Source: Luteimonas suaedae
GTDB lineage: Bacteria > Pseudomonadota > Gammaproteobacteria > Xanthomonadales > Xanthomonadaceae
NCBI RefSeq assembly: GCF_008312895.1
Contig: NZ_VSSP01000013.1
Span: 1 to 64,000 of the forward strand
DNA length: 64,000 nt
Direction: 5' to 3'
Shown here piece after piece: positions 1 through 10,862 of the stretch (positions within the stretch are counted from its first letter, which is position 1; each line of letters begins with the position of its first letter). The translations under genes were made by a program, and so were the position numbers. The notes under the pieces were generated by a model. It saw nothing but the letters and a program-made list of their open reading frames with translations, ran no database searches and was not told where the DNA came from.

Positions 1-58
1 CGTGATTCGTGATTCGTGATTCGTGATTCGTGATTCGTGATTCGTGATTCGTGATTCG
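1..58. repeat. 7-bp microsatellite (CGTGATT), 8 copies
   Basis: Perfect head-to-tail repetition of the heptamer CGTGATT from the window edge to about position 58; it probably continues to the left. It lies upstream of thiD in non-coding DNA. A second heptamer array of the same period, GGGAATC, occurs at 26918-26959. The period of 7 means that copy-number change would not preserve a reading frame, which fits an intergenic location. Confidence 0.9.
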
Positions 59-133
59 AAGAGCGTAGCGGTCTGCCCATCGTCCCGGCGCGGGCCGGAA
101 CGCATCGCGGCACGGGGCGGCCGGCGCCCCGAT

Positions 134-216
134 TGTGGGAGTGGCGGCGGTATGCCGCCGCCGGGAAGTCGCGACGCTTCACAACTTGCGAGCGTCGCGA
201 CTTCCGTCGCGCCCAC
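134..216. repeat. TGTGGGAG-type inverted repeat upstream of thiD
   Basis: The segment starts TGTGGGAG and ends in GCGACTTCCGTCGCGCCCAC, the reverse complement of the sequence GTGGGAGCGACGGAAGTCGC found again at 54545. Internally it has a GGCGGCGGTATGCCGCCGCC hairpin. It therefore looks like a dispersed palindromic element, made of two inverted arms, lying 46 bp upstream of the thiD start. No gene is visible between 1 and 261. Confidence 0.6.
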
Positions 217-270
217 GGCAGCCGTGCACGGCGGCGGACGTCCCGGCGCGATCCATGCACAATGGCCGCC

Positions 271-1074
271 ATGTCCGATCGCATCGCGTCCGCATTGACC
301 ATCGCCGGCTCCGACTCCGGCGGTGGCGCGGGCATACAGGCCGACCTGAAGACCTTCGCCGCGCATCGGGTGCACGGTCTGTCGGCGATCGCGGTGCTGA
401 CCGCGCAGCACACCCGCGGCGTGAGCGCGGTCCATGCCCCACCGGTTGATTTCCTGCGCGCGCAGATCGACGCCTGCTTCGATGATTTCCGGATCGCAGC
501 GGTCAAGCTCGGCATGCTTGCCAACGCCGGCATCATCGCGACCGTCGCCGAAGCGCTGCGCGTGTACGCGCCGCCGCAGGTGGTGCTCGACCCGGTGATG
601 GTGGCCACCTCGGGCGCCAAGCTGCTCGAGGACGCGGCGCTGGCGACGCTGAAGCGCGACCTGCTGCCGCTGGCCACCCTGGTCACGCCGAACCTGCCCG
701 AAGCCGAGTTGCTCCTGGGTCGGCGCATCGGCGACCGGGCCGCGATGCGCGCGGCCTGCCGCGACCTGCTGGCCATCGGCCCCGGCGCAGTGCTGCTCAA
801 GGGTGGCCATCTCGACGAAGACGCCGACACGGTCATCGACCTGTTCGCCGATGCGGACGGCGTGCGCGAACTGGTGCACGCGCGCCTGCCGCATTCGGCG
901 CACGGCACCGGCTGCACGCTGGCCTCGGCGGTGGCCGCCAACCTGTGCCGCGGGCTGCCGCTGCACGCCGCCTGCGCCGCCGCGACCGACTACGTGCACC
1001 GCGCCCTGCTCGGCGGCTATCGGCCTGGACGCGGAGACGTGCTGGTGCTCGATCACATCGGTGCCGCGGCATGA
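271..1074 (+). CDS. thiD: Hydroxymethylpyrimidine/phosphomethylpyrimidine kinase ThiD
   Basis: ThiD phosphorylates 4-amino-5-hydroxymethyl-2-methylpyrimidine twice to give the pyrimidine diphosphate used in thiamine synthesis. The N-terminus SALTIAGSDSGGGAGIQADL is the diagnostic substrate-binding stretch, and the HGTGCT anion-hole/catalytic motif lies near residue 212, both as in the ribokinase-like PfkB fold. Length is 267 aa, normal for the family. The start at 271 (MSDR) is chosen because it precedes the conserved beta strand by only a few residues; an ATG at 262 would add three residues. The open frame continues further upstream but with no family similarity. The stop overlaps the next start by four bases (ATGA), so the two are translationally coupled. 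Confidence 0.95.
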   Translation: MSDRIASALTIAGSDSGGGAGIQADLKTFAAHRVHGLSAIAVLTAQHTRGVSAVHAPPVDFLRAQIDACFDDFRIAAVKLGMLANAGIIATVAEALRVYAPPQVVLDPVMVATSGAKLLEDAALATLKRDLLPLATLVTPNLPEAELLLGRRIGDRAAMRAACRDLLAIGPGAVLLKGGHLDEDADTVIDLFADADGVRELVHARLPHSAHGTGCTLASAVAANLCRGLPLHAACAAATDYVHRALLGGYRPGRGDVLVLDHIGAAA

Positions 1075-1928
1075 CGACCGATGCGCGTGAACTGCCGCTG
1101 CAGGCGGACGACGGGCATCGGTGGTCGCTGCTGGCGCGACTGCCTGCGCAGCCGCGTGCCTCACTGCTGTGGCTACCGGCGCTGGGCGTGTCCGCCAGGA
1201 ACTACCTGCCGTTCGCCGACGCCCTGGCCGCGCGGGGCATCGCGGTGTTCCTGCACGAATGGCGCGGCTTCGGCAGCAGCAGCCTGCGTGCCTCGCGCGA
1301 ATGCGACTGGGGCTACCACGCGCTGCTGACACGCGACCTGCCGGCCAGCGAAGCGGCGATCGCACAGGCACTGCCGGGGCTCGAGCGCCTGATCGGCGGT
1401 CACAGCCTCGGCGGCCAGCTCGCCTGCTGCCGGCTGACGCTGCAGCCGCAGGCGGCACGGCGGCTCTGGCTGGCCGCCAGCGGTGCGCCGTACTGGCGCG
1501 CATTTCCGCTGCCGCACCGGCTGTGGCTGCCGCTGGCCTATCGCTTCCTGCCGTGGCTGGCCGCACGCCGCGGCTCCCTGCCGGGACGGACGATCGGCTT
1601 CGGCGGCAACGAGGCACGCGGCGTGATCGGCGACTGGGCGCGCACTGCGCTCAGCGGGCGCTATGCCGCGGCCGGACTGGACACCGATCTCGAGGCGGCG
1701 CTGCCGCGGGTCACCATTCCGGTGCAGGCGGTCGTCCTGCGCGATGACTGGCTGTGTCCGGAATCGTCATTGCGCTTCCTGCTGTCGAAGCTGCGCCCGG
1801 TACGGAGCCGGATCGTACGGATGGACGCCGATGACCTGCAGGCGCGCGCGGATCACTTCACCTGGCTGCAGCATCCCGACGCGATCGCCCGGACGCTGGT
1901 CGAGGATCTGTCGATCGCGCGTGGTTGA
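1071..1928 (+). CDS. Alpha/beta-fold hydrolase, function unassigned
   Basis: A 285-aa protein with an alpha/beta hydrolase fold: LLWLPALGVSARNY corresponds to the oxyanion-hole strand, GGHSLGGQ (about residue 108) carries the nucleophile elbow serine, and a late DHFTW carries the likely catalytic histidine. It resembles the serine aminopeptidase/lysophospholipase-like hydrolases annotated as YheT-like or esterase proteins. No signal peptide is visible. It overlaps the thiD stop as ATGA and probably forms a two-gene operon with it, although no functional link to thiamine synthesis is obvious. Substrate cannot be told from sequence. Confidence 0.75.
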   Translation: MTTDARELPLQADDGHRWSLLARLPAQPRASLLWLPALGVSARNYLPFADALAARGIAVFLHEWRGFGSSSLRASRECDWGYHALLTRDLPASEAAIAQALPGLERLIGGHSLGGQLACCRLTLQPQAARRLWLAASGAPYWRAFPLPHRLWLPLAYRFLPWLAARRGSLPGRTIGFGGNEARGVIGDWARTALSGRYAAAGLDTDLEAALPRVTIPVQAVVLRDDWLCPESSLRFLLSKLRPVRSRIVRMDADDLQARADHFTWLQHPDAIARTLVEDLSIARG

Positions 1929-1954
1929 GCCGCCGCAACGATCGTTCTACCCCT

Positions 1955-2102
1955 CGTAGGAGCGCGCCATGCGCGCGATATCGGCGATGCCGGCAGCATC
2001 CGGTGGATGCTAGGTTCTGGACCGGCAGGCGCGCCGGTCACCGCAATCTGCGGGGGGGGGGGCGAAATGTCCGCGGCATCGCGCGCATGGCGCGCTCCTA
2101 CG
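1955..2102. repeat. Inverted GTAG REP pair (REPIN-like element), copy 1
   Basis: The arms are GTAGGAGCGCGCCATGCGCG on the left and its near-perfect reverse complement on the right, ending in GCGCTCCTACG. Each arm starts with GTAG and folds as a hairpin, as in the SMAG-type REPs of Stenotrophomonas. The spacer is the reverse complement of the spacer in the copies at 24699 and 26983. A run of 11 G residues (2052-2062) lies inside it. This element fills most of the 305-bp gap between two converging genes; nothing else is visible there. Confidence 0.8.
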
Positions 2103-2233
2103 AAAGGGCGATGCCCGATCCGGTAGTCCGCAGTGCCGACGCCATACGCACCACCACATACGTCATCGGCCTTCCCACCGTAGGATCGGCCTGGAGGCAT
2201 GATGCGGGTGAGGCCAGCCGATCGCCCGGCGCG

Positions 2234-3052
2234 CTAGATACCGGCAGCCGCCTTCGACGCTGCATAGGCTTCGCGCACGGCCTCGGCGCCGTAACGCCGC
2301 TCCAGCCGCCGCACGATGAAGTGTCCGCGCGCCATGCGCTGAAAATGCCGCATGAACAGCATGTTGAGCGTGGCGCCGGTGACCGCGCCGACCACCGGCA
2401 CGCTCTGCACCGCGATCTTCTGGCTGATGTTGATCGAGAAGCGCGACGCGATCGCCGCCAGCAGCTGCACGATCGCCGGCGCGCCCTTGCTCATCACCCC
2501 GTGCGCGGCGATGTATTCCGCCGCCGCCGCGACCTGCTGCGCCAGCACCGCACGCGCGGCGAAATAGCCCGATTCGGCGCCGTCGTCACGGGCGCTCCTG
2601 CCGCCCATCGTCAGCACCTCGAAACAGGCGAGCGTGGCGCCCGGGTCGTCGAGGGGTTCGCCCTCGCTACGCGCGATGTCGGCGATCGACCGCAGGATGA
2701 CGGTGGTGGTCAGCGGCAGTTCCAGCGCCAGCCCGAACAGGCCGAACGCGCCGCCGACCGCACCGGTGGTGGCGACCGCGGCGGTGTGCGCGCCGTTGCG
2801 TGCCGGCTTGCTGCGCGCACGCGCATCCAGGGTGGCGGTCGCCATGCGCAGCGACTGCTCCAGTGCCTTACGGGTGGACGACTGGATCAGCCGCGTGACC
2901 GGCGCTGGCAGTCGCCGGGCAAATACGTACTCCATCGGCGCACCAATCGCATTGGCCAGTTGCGCGGCAAGGCCGGGACTTTCCAGCATCTCGCGGGCGC
3001 GACGAAGGTCCTCGAGTTCATGGGTCGACAGCGACGGGACGAGCTGGTTCAT
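2234..3052 (-). CDS. EcsC family protein
   Basis: 272 aa. The central region (about residues 90-210) is rich in Gly and Ala with amphipathic helices, and carries the EcsC-family features AVATTGAVGGAFGLFGLALE and LELPLTTTVILRSIADIAR. The late VPVVGAVTGATLN matches the C-terminal glycine-rich segment of the family. EcsC proteins are widespread in bacteria; the biochemical role is unknown, with membrane association suggested by the hydrophobic helices. The gene stands alone, convergent with the hydrolase gene. Confidence 0.8.
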   Translation of the reverse strand: MNQLVPSLSTHELEDLRRAREMLESPGLAAQLANAIGAPMEYVFARRLPAPVTRLIQSSTRKALEQSLRMATATLDARARSKPARNGAHTAAVATTGAVGGAFGLFGLALELPLTTTVILRSIADIARSEGEPLDDPGATLACFEVLTMGGRSARDDGAESGYFAARAVLAQQVAAAAEYIAAHGVMSKGAPAIVQLLAAIASRFSINISQKIAVQSVPVVGAVTGATLNMLFMRHFQRMARGHFIVRRLERRYGAEAVREAYAASKAAAGI

Positions 3053-3540
3053 ATGCCTACGATACTCCGCGTGGATTGCGACCGACCCGCCATCCTACCC
3101 ACGGTTCGTCACTGGGTGCGGGCATCACGCGCATGGTGCGTTTCAGCGGAATGCGTCTGCATGCGCTTGTCATCGCGGCCATACGTGCGGGTCGATCCCG
3201 ACGCGGCCGAGATTGCCGGAGTCACGCGCCCATAGGAGCGCGCCATGCGCGATGGCCCGGCGTTGCGGCCGCCATGAATCTACGTCCGACACCCGCGGTA
3301 TCGCGGGCGTGGCCTGCTCCTACGAAAAAAGCGGGCTCGACCCGGCAACCGGACGCCTGTCGTGATCGGCACGTCCGTTGGAGCGCACCATGCGCGCGAT
3401 GCCGAACCTTGCCGCAGCAGCGCGTCCTGGATTCCCGGCCGTTGCCGCGCTCCGGTACGCTGCGCGCGACGAGCCGAAGGGCGGTACTCGCGGCGACCGC
3501 CGACCACCAGACGACGCGAATAAAGCCGGAACCAAAACAA
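3053..3540. other. Gene-free region with degenerate GTAG repeats
   Basis: I see no convincing gene here. The interval contains a worn inverted REP pair at about 3231-3325 (left arm ATAGGAGCGCGCCATGCGCG, right arm ending CTGCTCCTACG), a single half-element at about 3376-3405 (GTTGGAGCGCACCATGCGCG) and a further fragment near 3125-3150 (CATCACGCGCATGGTGCG). Open frames across it translate repeat sequence only. Confidence 0.6.
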
Positions 3541-3566
3541 AGGGCCGATGGTTGCCCATCGGCCCT
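3530..3566 (-). terminator. Rho-independent terminator of tRNA-Arg
   Basis: Read on the minus strand, an 11-bp stem AGGGCCGATGG / CCATCGGCCCT with the loop GCAA is followed directly by TTGTTTTGGTT. It lies immediately downstream of the tRNA-Arg gene. This is a textbook intrinsic terminator. Confidence 0.9.
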
Positions 3567-3575
3567 CGTCATGAA

Positions 3576-3652
3576 TGGCGCGCCCGGAAGGATTCGAACC
3601 TCCGACCCCCAAGTTCGTAGCCTGGTGCTCTATCCAACTGAGCTACGGGCGC
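3576..3652 (-). tRNA. tRNA-Arg(ACG)
   Basis: The minus strand folds as a complete cloverleaf of 77 nt including an encoded CCA. Acceptor GCGCCCG pairs with CGGGCGC; the D arm is GCTC...GAGC; the anticodon stem is CCAGG/CTTGG with loop CTACGAA, giving anticodon ACG (read as ICG); the T arm carries GGTTCGAATCC. It resembles E. coli tRNA-Arg(ACG). It has its own promoter and terminator. Confidence 0.97.
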
Positions 3653-3663
3653 GCAGGAGCGAA

Positions 3664-3693
3664 ATTATGAAGCGCGAGCCGCCGGTTCGTCAA
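3664..3693 (-). promoter_or_regulatory. Sigma70-type promoter of tRNA-Arg
   Basis: On the minus strand a -35 box TTGACG (3688-3693) and a -10 box CATAAT (3664-3669) are separated by 18 bp, with the tRNA 5' end 11 bp beyond. Both hexamers match the vegetative consensus in five of six positions or nearly so. Confidence 0.75.
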
Positions 3694-3776
3694 TCCATCC
3701 AGCATCGACGACGGCACCTAAACCACGCCGAGACGCCCTGGCGAAACGCCGCCAGCGCGCCGTACCGTCCCAGACA

Positions 3777-4286
3777 TCACGAACTCGGAACCATGGCTGT
3801 AGGGATGGCGAAGAGTGAGGCATAAGCATGAGCCGTGGTCGCGCGCGCACCATCGGCGTGCGCCCATGCAAACGCCCGGCGCGCTGCGCCGAGCCGGAAA
3901 TCGCGAACTCAGAGCCATCCCGCGAGGAATGGCGGAGAGTGAGGGGCGAAAGCGGACCGCTCGCGAGCCACCGGCTCGCGTCCGCTTGAGCGCCTGAGCG
4001 CTCTGCGCGAAGGCCGGAAATCGCGAACTCGGAGCCATCCCGAAGGGATGGCGGAGAGTGAGGGGCGAAAGCGGACCGCTCGCGAGCCACCGGCTCGCGT
4101 CCGCTTGAGCGCCTGAGCGCTCTGCGCGAAGGCCGGAAATCGCGAACTCGGAGCCATCCCGAAGGGATGGCGGAGAGTGAGGGGCGAAAGCGGACCGCTC
4201 GCGAGCCACCGGCTCGCGTCCGCTTGAGCGCCTGAGCGCTCTGCGCGAAGGCCGGAAATCGCGAACTCGGAGCCATCCCGAAGGGA
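3777..4286 (-). repeat. Tandem 119-bp repeats, each with a copy of the tRNA-Ser 3' end
   Basis: Downstream of tRNA-Ser on the minus strand lie three near-identical units plus one diverged unit. Each begins with the last 16 nt of the tRNA (CCCTCACTCTCCGCCA); the tags are at 4168-4183, 4049-4064 and 3930-3945, exactly 119 bp apart from one another and from the true tRNA end at 4287. The diverged tag is at 3806. Each CCA runs into a 7-bp hairpin, CCATCCC-TTC-GGGATGG. The remainder holds two further hairpins of a dispersed element (see 17041-17327). The layout resembles the E. coli tyrT locus, where 178-bp repeats carry tRNA-Tyr 3' ends (rtT RNA). No protein is credible because 119 is not a multiple of three. 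Confidence 0.9.
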
Positions 4287-4379
4287 TGGCGGAGAGTGAG
4301 GGATTCGAACCCTCGATGGAGTGTTTAGCCCCATACTCCCTTAGCAGGGGAGCCCCTTCAGCCACTCGGGCAACTCTCC
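4287..4379 (-). tRNA. tRNA-Ser(GCT)
   Basis: A 93-nt class II tRNA with encoded CCA. Acceptor GGAGAGT pairs with ACTCTCC, discriminator G; the anticodon loop CTGCTAA gives anticodon GCT; a long variable arm is present as expected for serine; the T loop is GGTTCGAATCC. The csrA-tRNA-Ser neighbourhood is also typical of Xanthomonas. Its 3'-terminal 16 nt are repeated downstream in a tandem array, and its CCA is the 5' side of a 7-bp hairpin with the following bases. Confidence 0.97.
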
Positions 4380-4421
4380 GTTTGCATCGATCCTGCGCCT
4401 GCAGGGTGCGAACGCCCGCGC

Positions 4422-4450
4422 AGGATACCGGCTCGCTTCGAAGGCGGCAA
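4422..4450 (-). promoter_or_regulatory. Promoter of tRNA-Ser and the repeat array
   Basis: On the minus strand a -35 TTGCCG (4445-4450) and a -10 TATCCT (4422-4427) are spaced by exactly 17 bp. The bases after the -10 box are GCGCGGGCG, a GC-rich discriminator of the type linked to stringent control of stable RNA. The -35 box starts only a few bases downstream of the csrA stop codon. Confidence 0.65.
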
Positions 4451-4453
4451 ACC

Positions 4454-4657
4454 CTAGGTTTCGGTTTCGTTGCCTCCGTGGGTATCGTTGCCCTCCCCGC
4501 GATGAATGCGCTGATAGATCTCTTCGCGGTGAACCGCGACGTCTTTCGGGGCGGTGATTCCTATACGGACCTGGTTTCCCTTGACGCCGAGGACGGTCAC
4601 CGTCACGGAGTCGCCGATCATCAGGGTCTCTCCGACGCGTCGAGTCAAAATCAACAT
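4454..4657 (-). CDS. csrA: Carbon storage regulator CsrA
   Basis: 67 aa beginning [16 protein letters not shown], the invariant N-terminus of CsrA, with [20 protein letters not shown] covering the conserved RNA-binding C-terminal strand and helix. CsrA is a homodimeric post-transcriptional regulator that binds GGA motifs in mRNA leaders. The core ends near residue 53; the last 14 residues form a polar, acidic tail, slightly longer than the 61-aa E. coli protein. Its position between alaS and tRNA-Ser is the standard gammaproteobacterial arrangement. Confidence 0.97.
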   Translation of the reverse strand: MLILTRRVGETLMIGDSVTVTVLGVKGNQVRIGITAPKDVAVHREEIYQRIHRGEGNDTHGGNETET

Positions 4658-4804
4658 TGAGAACTCTCCATGGACTGGCAGCTTATCCGCCAGCGGCGGC
4701 CACCCGGCACTCCGGCCGCAGCTCCGCTCTTGGAATCAGTAACGACAAACGTCCATGATACCGGCCGTCGGTCACATTCGGATAGGTGTAAAGTCACGCT
4801 GCAG

Positions 4805-7435
<2,631 letters not shown>

Positions 7436-7590
7436 CGTGGGCATGGCAATACGTGAAGGGCGCCGGTCCGGCGCCCGACCGCAATGCGGCCACGACGTGG
7501 AGCTGACAACCCGATAGGGGGAAGGTTAACAGGACGCGACGCGCCTGGCTGCGCCCGGCCCGCGAGCAGCGGACCGCACCTGTCCCGCGC

Positions 7591-8088
7591 TCAGTCGTCG
7601 GGGGCGAATCCGGTCGCGCGCCGCACGATGCCGATATCGAAGCCCCGCCGGATCAGGTACTCGGCGGCCTTGCGTCGGCGATCCTGGTCAGCGGCACTCA
7701 GATCGCCAAAACGGCGCTCCACCTGTGCCTGGGCACGCTCGCGCCAGTCGTCTTCGCCGTCCTCGGCCAGCGCCGCGAAGGCTGCCTCGATCACGGCGGC
7801 GTCGAGTCCGTGGGACTCGAGTTCGACCCGGATCCGTTGCGGTCCGTAGCCGCCAGCCACGCGCGAGCGCGCCAGGCTGACCGCAAACCGGGTGTCGTCC
7901 TGCCAGCCCTCGGCGGCCATGCGCTCGACCGCGCGGGCCGCCTCCTCCACCTCGACGCCGCGCGCGGCCAGCTTGCGCTCGAGCTCGCGGCGCGAATGCT
8001 CGCGCCGGACCAGCAGCCCCAATGCGCGCTGCGCCGGGGTAGGTTCGGGCCGGGACTTGCGCCGGCCGTTGGAGCCTGAATCCCGCAT
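7591..8088 (-). CDS. recX: Regulatory protein RecX
   Basis: 165 aa. RecX binds RecA filaments and limits recombinase and coprotease activity. The three tandem three-helix repeats are recognisable: [39 protein letters not shown] and [16 protein letters not shown]. It sits 91 bp downstream of the recA stop on the same strand, the usual gammaproteobacterial arrangement in which recX is expressed by read-through from recA. Confidence 0.95.
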   Translation of the reverse strand: MRDSGSNGRRKSRPEPTPAQRALGLLVRREHSRRELERKLAARGVEVEEAARAVERMAAEGWQDDTRFAVSLARSRVAGGYGPQRIRVELESHGLDAAVIEAAFAALAEDGEDDWRERAQAQVERRFGDLSAADQDRRRKAAEYLIRRGFDIGIVRRATGFAPDD

Positions 8089-8179
8089 CGTTCTCCCGTC
8101 AGCCGGGCCGCGGCGCCCGCCCTACCTGGTGATGCCTGCGGAGCGGTCCGCAGGCACGCAGGGCACGCGGGACGCCGCC

Positions 8180-9229
<1,050 letters not shown>

Positions 9230-9431
9230 CTTGATGATCCTCTGCAGTGATTGATTCGGGTTGACGGGCAATCTAGCGGTGGCAGGTCGCACGGGCTGCG
9301 ACGACCTTGCCCTCATGAACGATTATCGGGATCGGCAGCCGCGCTTCCAGCCGCGAACGCCATCCAGCCCTGTCGGAAAACACCGCGCCGCGATGACGGA
9401 AAACGATGGCGCGGGAACGCGTCACGACGAC

Positions 9432-10082
9432 TCATCGGTTCGGCCGCACCAGGCCGCAGTACAGGCCCTCGATGGCGAAGTCCTGGTCCGGCAGCACCTC
9501 GATCGGCGCGTAGTCGGGGTTGCGAGGCAGCAGGCGGATGCGGTCGCGGCCGAGCTTGAGCAGCTTGACGGTGATCTCCTCGTCGATGCGGGCGACGACG
9601 ATCTGCCCGGAGCGGGCATCGGGCGTGCGATGCACGCCGATCAGGTCGCCGTCGAAGATGCCCTCGTCGCGCATCGAGTCGCCCTTCACCTTCAACAGGT
9701 AATCCGGTGACGGCGAGAACAGCACGCGGTCGAGCACCACGTAGTCGTCGGAGCCGATGTCGGCCCCGATCGGCGCGCCCGCGGCGACCCGGCCCAGCAC
9801 CGGCAACCGCAGCGCATCGCCGTCGGCCGCACCGGCCGAATCGAACGGGAGCTTCCGCTGCGGCGCTTCCGGGGTCACCCGCAACCGGATCCCCCGGGCG
9901 CGGCCCGGTACGCGCTCGATGGCGCCCGCGGCCTCCAGCGCCTCCAAGTGATACTGCGCCGCGCGCACGCCGGCGAAGCCGAAGGCGCGGGCGATCTCGG
10001 TCTGCGACGGCGGCACGCCCTCGGCCTCGATGCGCTCGGCGATCAGGGCCAGGATGTCGCGTTGGGTGTCGGTCAGCTGCAT
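9432..10082 (-). CDS. lexA: LexA repressor
   Basis: 216 aa. N-terminal winged-helix DNA-binding domain (residues about 1-70; TEIARAFGFAGVRAAQYHLE holds the recognition helix), then the self-cleavage region with the Ala-Gly bond in RVAAGAP, the catalytic serine in KGDSMRDEG and the catalytic lysine in EEITVKLLKL. LexA represses SOS genes until activated RecA stimulates its autocleavage. A perfect operator abuts the start codon, so the gene is autoregulated. There is no Shine-Dalgarno sequence between the operator and the ATG, leaving open a leaderless transcript. Confidence 0.97.
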   Translation of the reverse strand: MQLTDTQRDILALIAERIEAEGVPPSQTEIARAFGFAGVRAAQYHLEALEAAGAIERVPGRARGIRLRVTPEAPQRKLPFDSAGAADGDALRLPVLGRVAAGAPIGADIGSDDYVVLDRVLFSPSPDYLLKVKGDSMRDEGIFDGDLIGVHRTPDARSGQIVVARIDEEITVKLLKLGRDRIRLLPRNPDYAPIEVLPDQDFAIEGLYCGLVRPNR

Positions 10083-10084
10083 GG

Positions 10085-10103
10085 TTAGTAGTAATACTAC
10101 TAA
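10085..10103 (-). promoter_or_regulatory. LexA operator in front of lexA
   Basis: TTAGTAGTAATACTACTAA is a 19-bp perfect palindrome around a central base, and matches TTAG-N6-TACTA, the LexA motif described for Xanthomonas and Xylella. It fills nearly the whole 25-bp gap between the pncC stop codon and the lexA start, ending two bases before the ATG. Confidence 0.93.
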
Positions 10104-10107
10104 TCGC

Positions 10108-10605
10108 TCAGCCGAGCAAGCCCTCCAACTCGTGCAGCGCGGCCGCCACGGTCTGCCGGCGCACCTGGTCGCGGTCGCCGTCGAAATGGAACACTTCGGC
10201 CTTCGGATAGCGCCCGCGGCGCTTCCAGGCGATCCATACCGTGCCGACCGGCTTGTCCTCGGAACCGCCGCCGGGACCGGCGATCCCGGTCACCGCCACC
10301 GCGAGGCTGGCGCCCGAGTTCACCAGCGCGCCGGAGACCATTTCGACCGCGGTCTCGCGGCTGACCGCGCCGTGCTCGTCCAGGGTCTGCGGGCGCACGC
10401 CGAGCAGCGCCTGCTTGGCCTCGTAGCTGTAGGCGACCATGCCGCAATCGAACCACTCCGAAGAGCCGGCGATGTCGGTCATCACCTTGGCGATCCAGCC
10501 GCCGGTGCAGCTCTCGGCGGTGACCAGCGTGTGGTGGCCGGCGAGCAGCTGCTCGCCGAGTGCCTGCGCCTGCGCGCGCAGCGCGTCTTCGTGGGGTACG
10601 TGCAT
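10108..10605 (-). CDS. pncC: Nicotinamide-nucleotide amidohydrolase PncC (CinA C-terminal family)
   Basis: 165 aa, a stand-alone CinA C-terminal domain. It deamidates nicotinamide mononucleotide to nicotinate mononucleotide in the pyridine nucleotide cycle. Motifs: TAESCTGGWIA near residue 29 (catalytic serine region), GMVAYSYEAKQALLGV, and AVTGIAGPGGGSEDKPVGTV, all diagnostic. The gene lies directly upstream of lexA on the same strand, as in other gammaproteobacteria, where cinA/pncC neighbours recA. It is divergent from the SDR gene. Confidence 0.93.
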   Translation of the reverse strand: MHVPHEDALRAQAQALGEQLLAGHHTLVTAESCTGGWIAKVMTDIAGSSEWFDCGMVAYSYEAKQALLGVRPQTLDEHGAVSRETAVEMVSGALVNSGASLAVAVTGIAGPGGGSEDKPVGTVWIAWKRRGRYPKAEVFHFDGDRDQVRRQTVAAALHELEGLLG

Positions 10606-10862
10606 CGTGCGGCTTCAAGATCGGGGGGAAGGCCTTTGTAGCCGATTTCGACGTCGGCGTGTCCACAAGGAAAACCCGCGCATCCGGGGCGCAATGCACG
10701 GCACCGGAACGGAATTTCGCCATGTGCTTTACAAGAGAACGCATATAAATGCCATGTATGAAGCAAGGCCGTGCGGAGGCAGGAGAGCGACCACTGCTGT
10801 CCGCGGACAATCAACGTGAGCCGCAGCTGACCAGAAATGAGGCCGAACCCAGGAGATCCACG

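Noticed and set aside
271-1074. TPP riboswitch upstream of thiD
   Set aside because: The upstream DNA contains a microsatellite and a palindromic repeat; I see none of the conserved TPP aptamer motifs.
2052-2062. Run of 11 G as a phase-variation switch
   Set aside because: It lies in the spacer of a REP pair between convergent genes, not in a coding region or promoter, so length change would have no obvious effect.
1925-3235. 436-codon plus-strand frame across the REP pair and EcsC gene
   Set aside because: The first third translates repeat DNA and the remainder is antisense to the EcsC-family gene.
3777-4286. Tandem repeats as a CRISPR array
   Set aside because: Units are contiguous, near-identical 119-bp copies without unique spacers, and no cas gene is present in the window.
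3665-4365. Long minus-strand reading frames with a repeated approximately 40-residue peptide downstream of tRNA-Ser
   Set aside because: They translate the 119-bp tandem repeat. The period is not a multiple of three, so successive units are read in different frames; the frames also run into the tRNA. There is no start signal. This is an RNA/repeat region.
9230-9316. Extended RecA start 29 codons upstream
   Set aside because: The extension has no family similarity, and a good ribosome-binding site precedes the internal start at 9229.
9230-9431. LexA operator upstream of recA
   Set aside because: I looked for TTAG-N6-TACTA in the interval on both strands and found no match.
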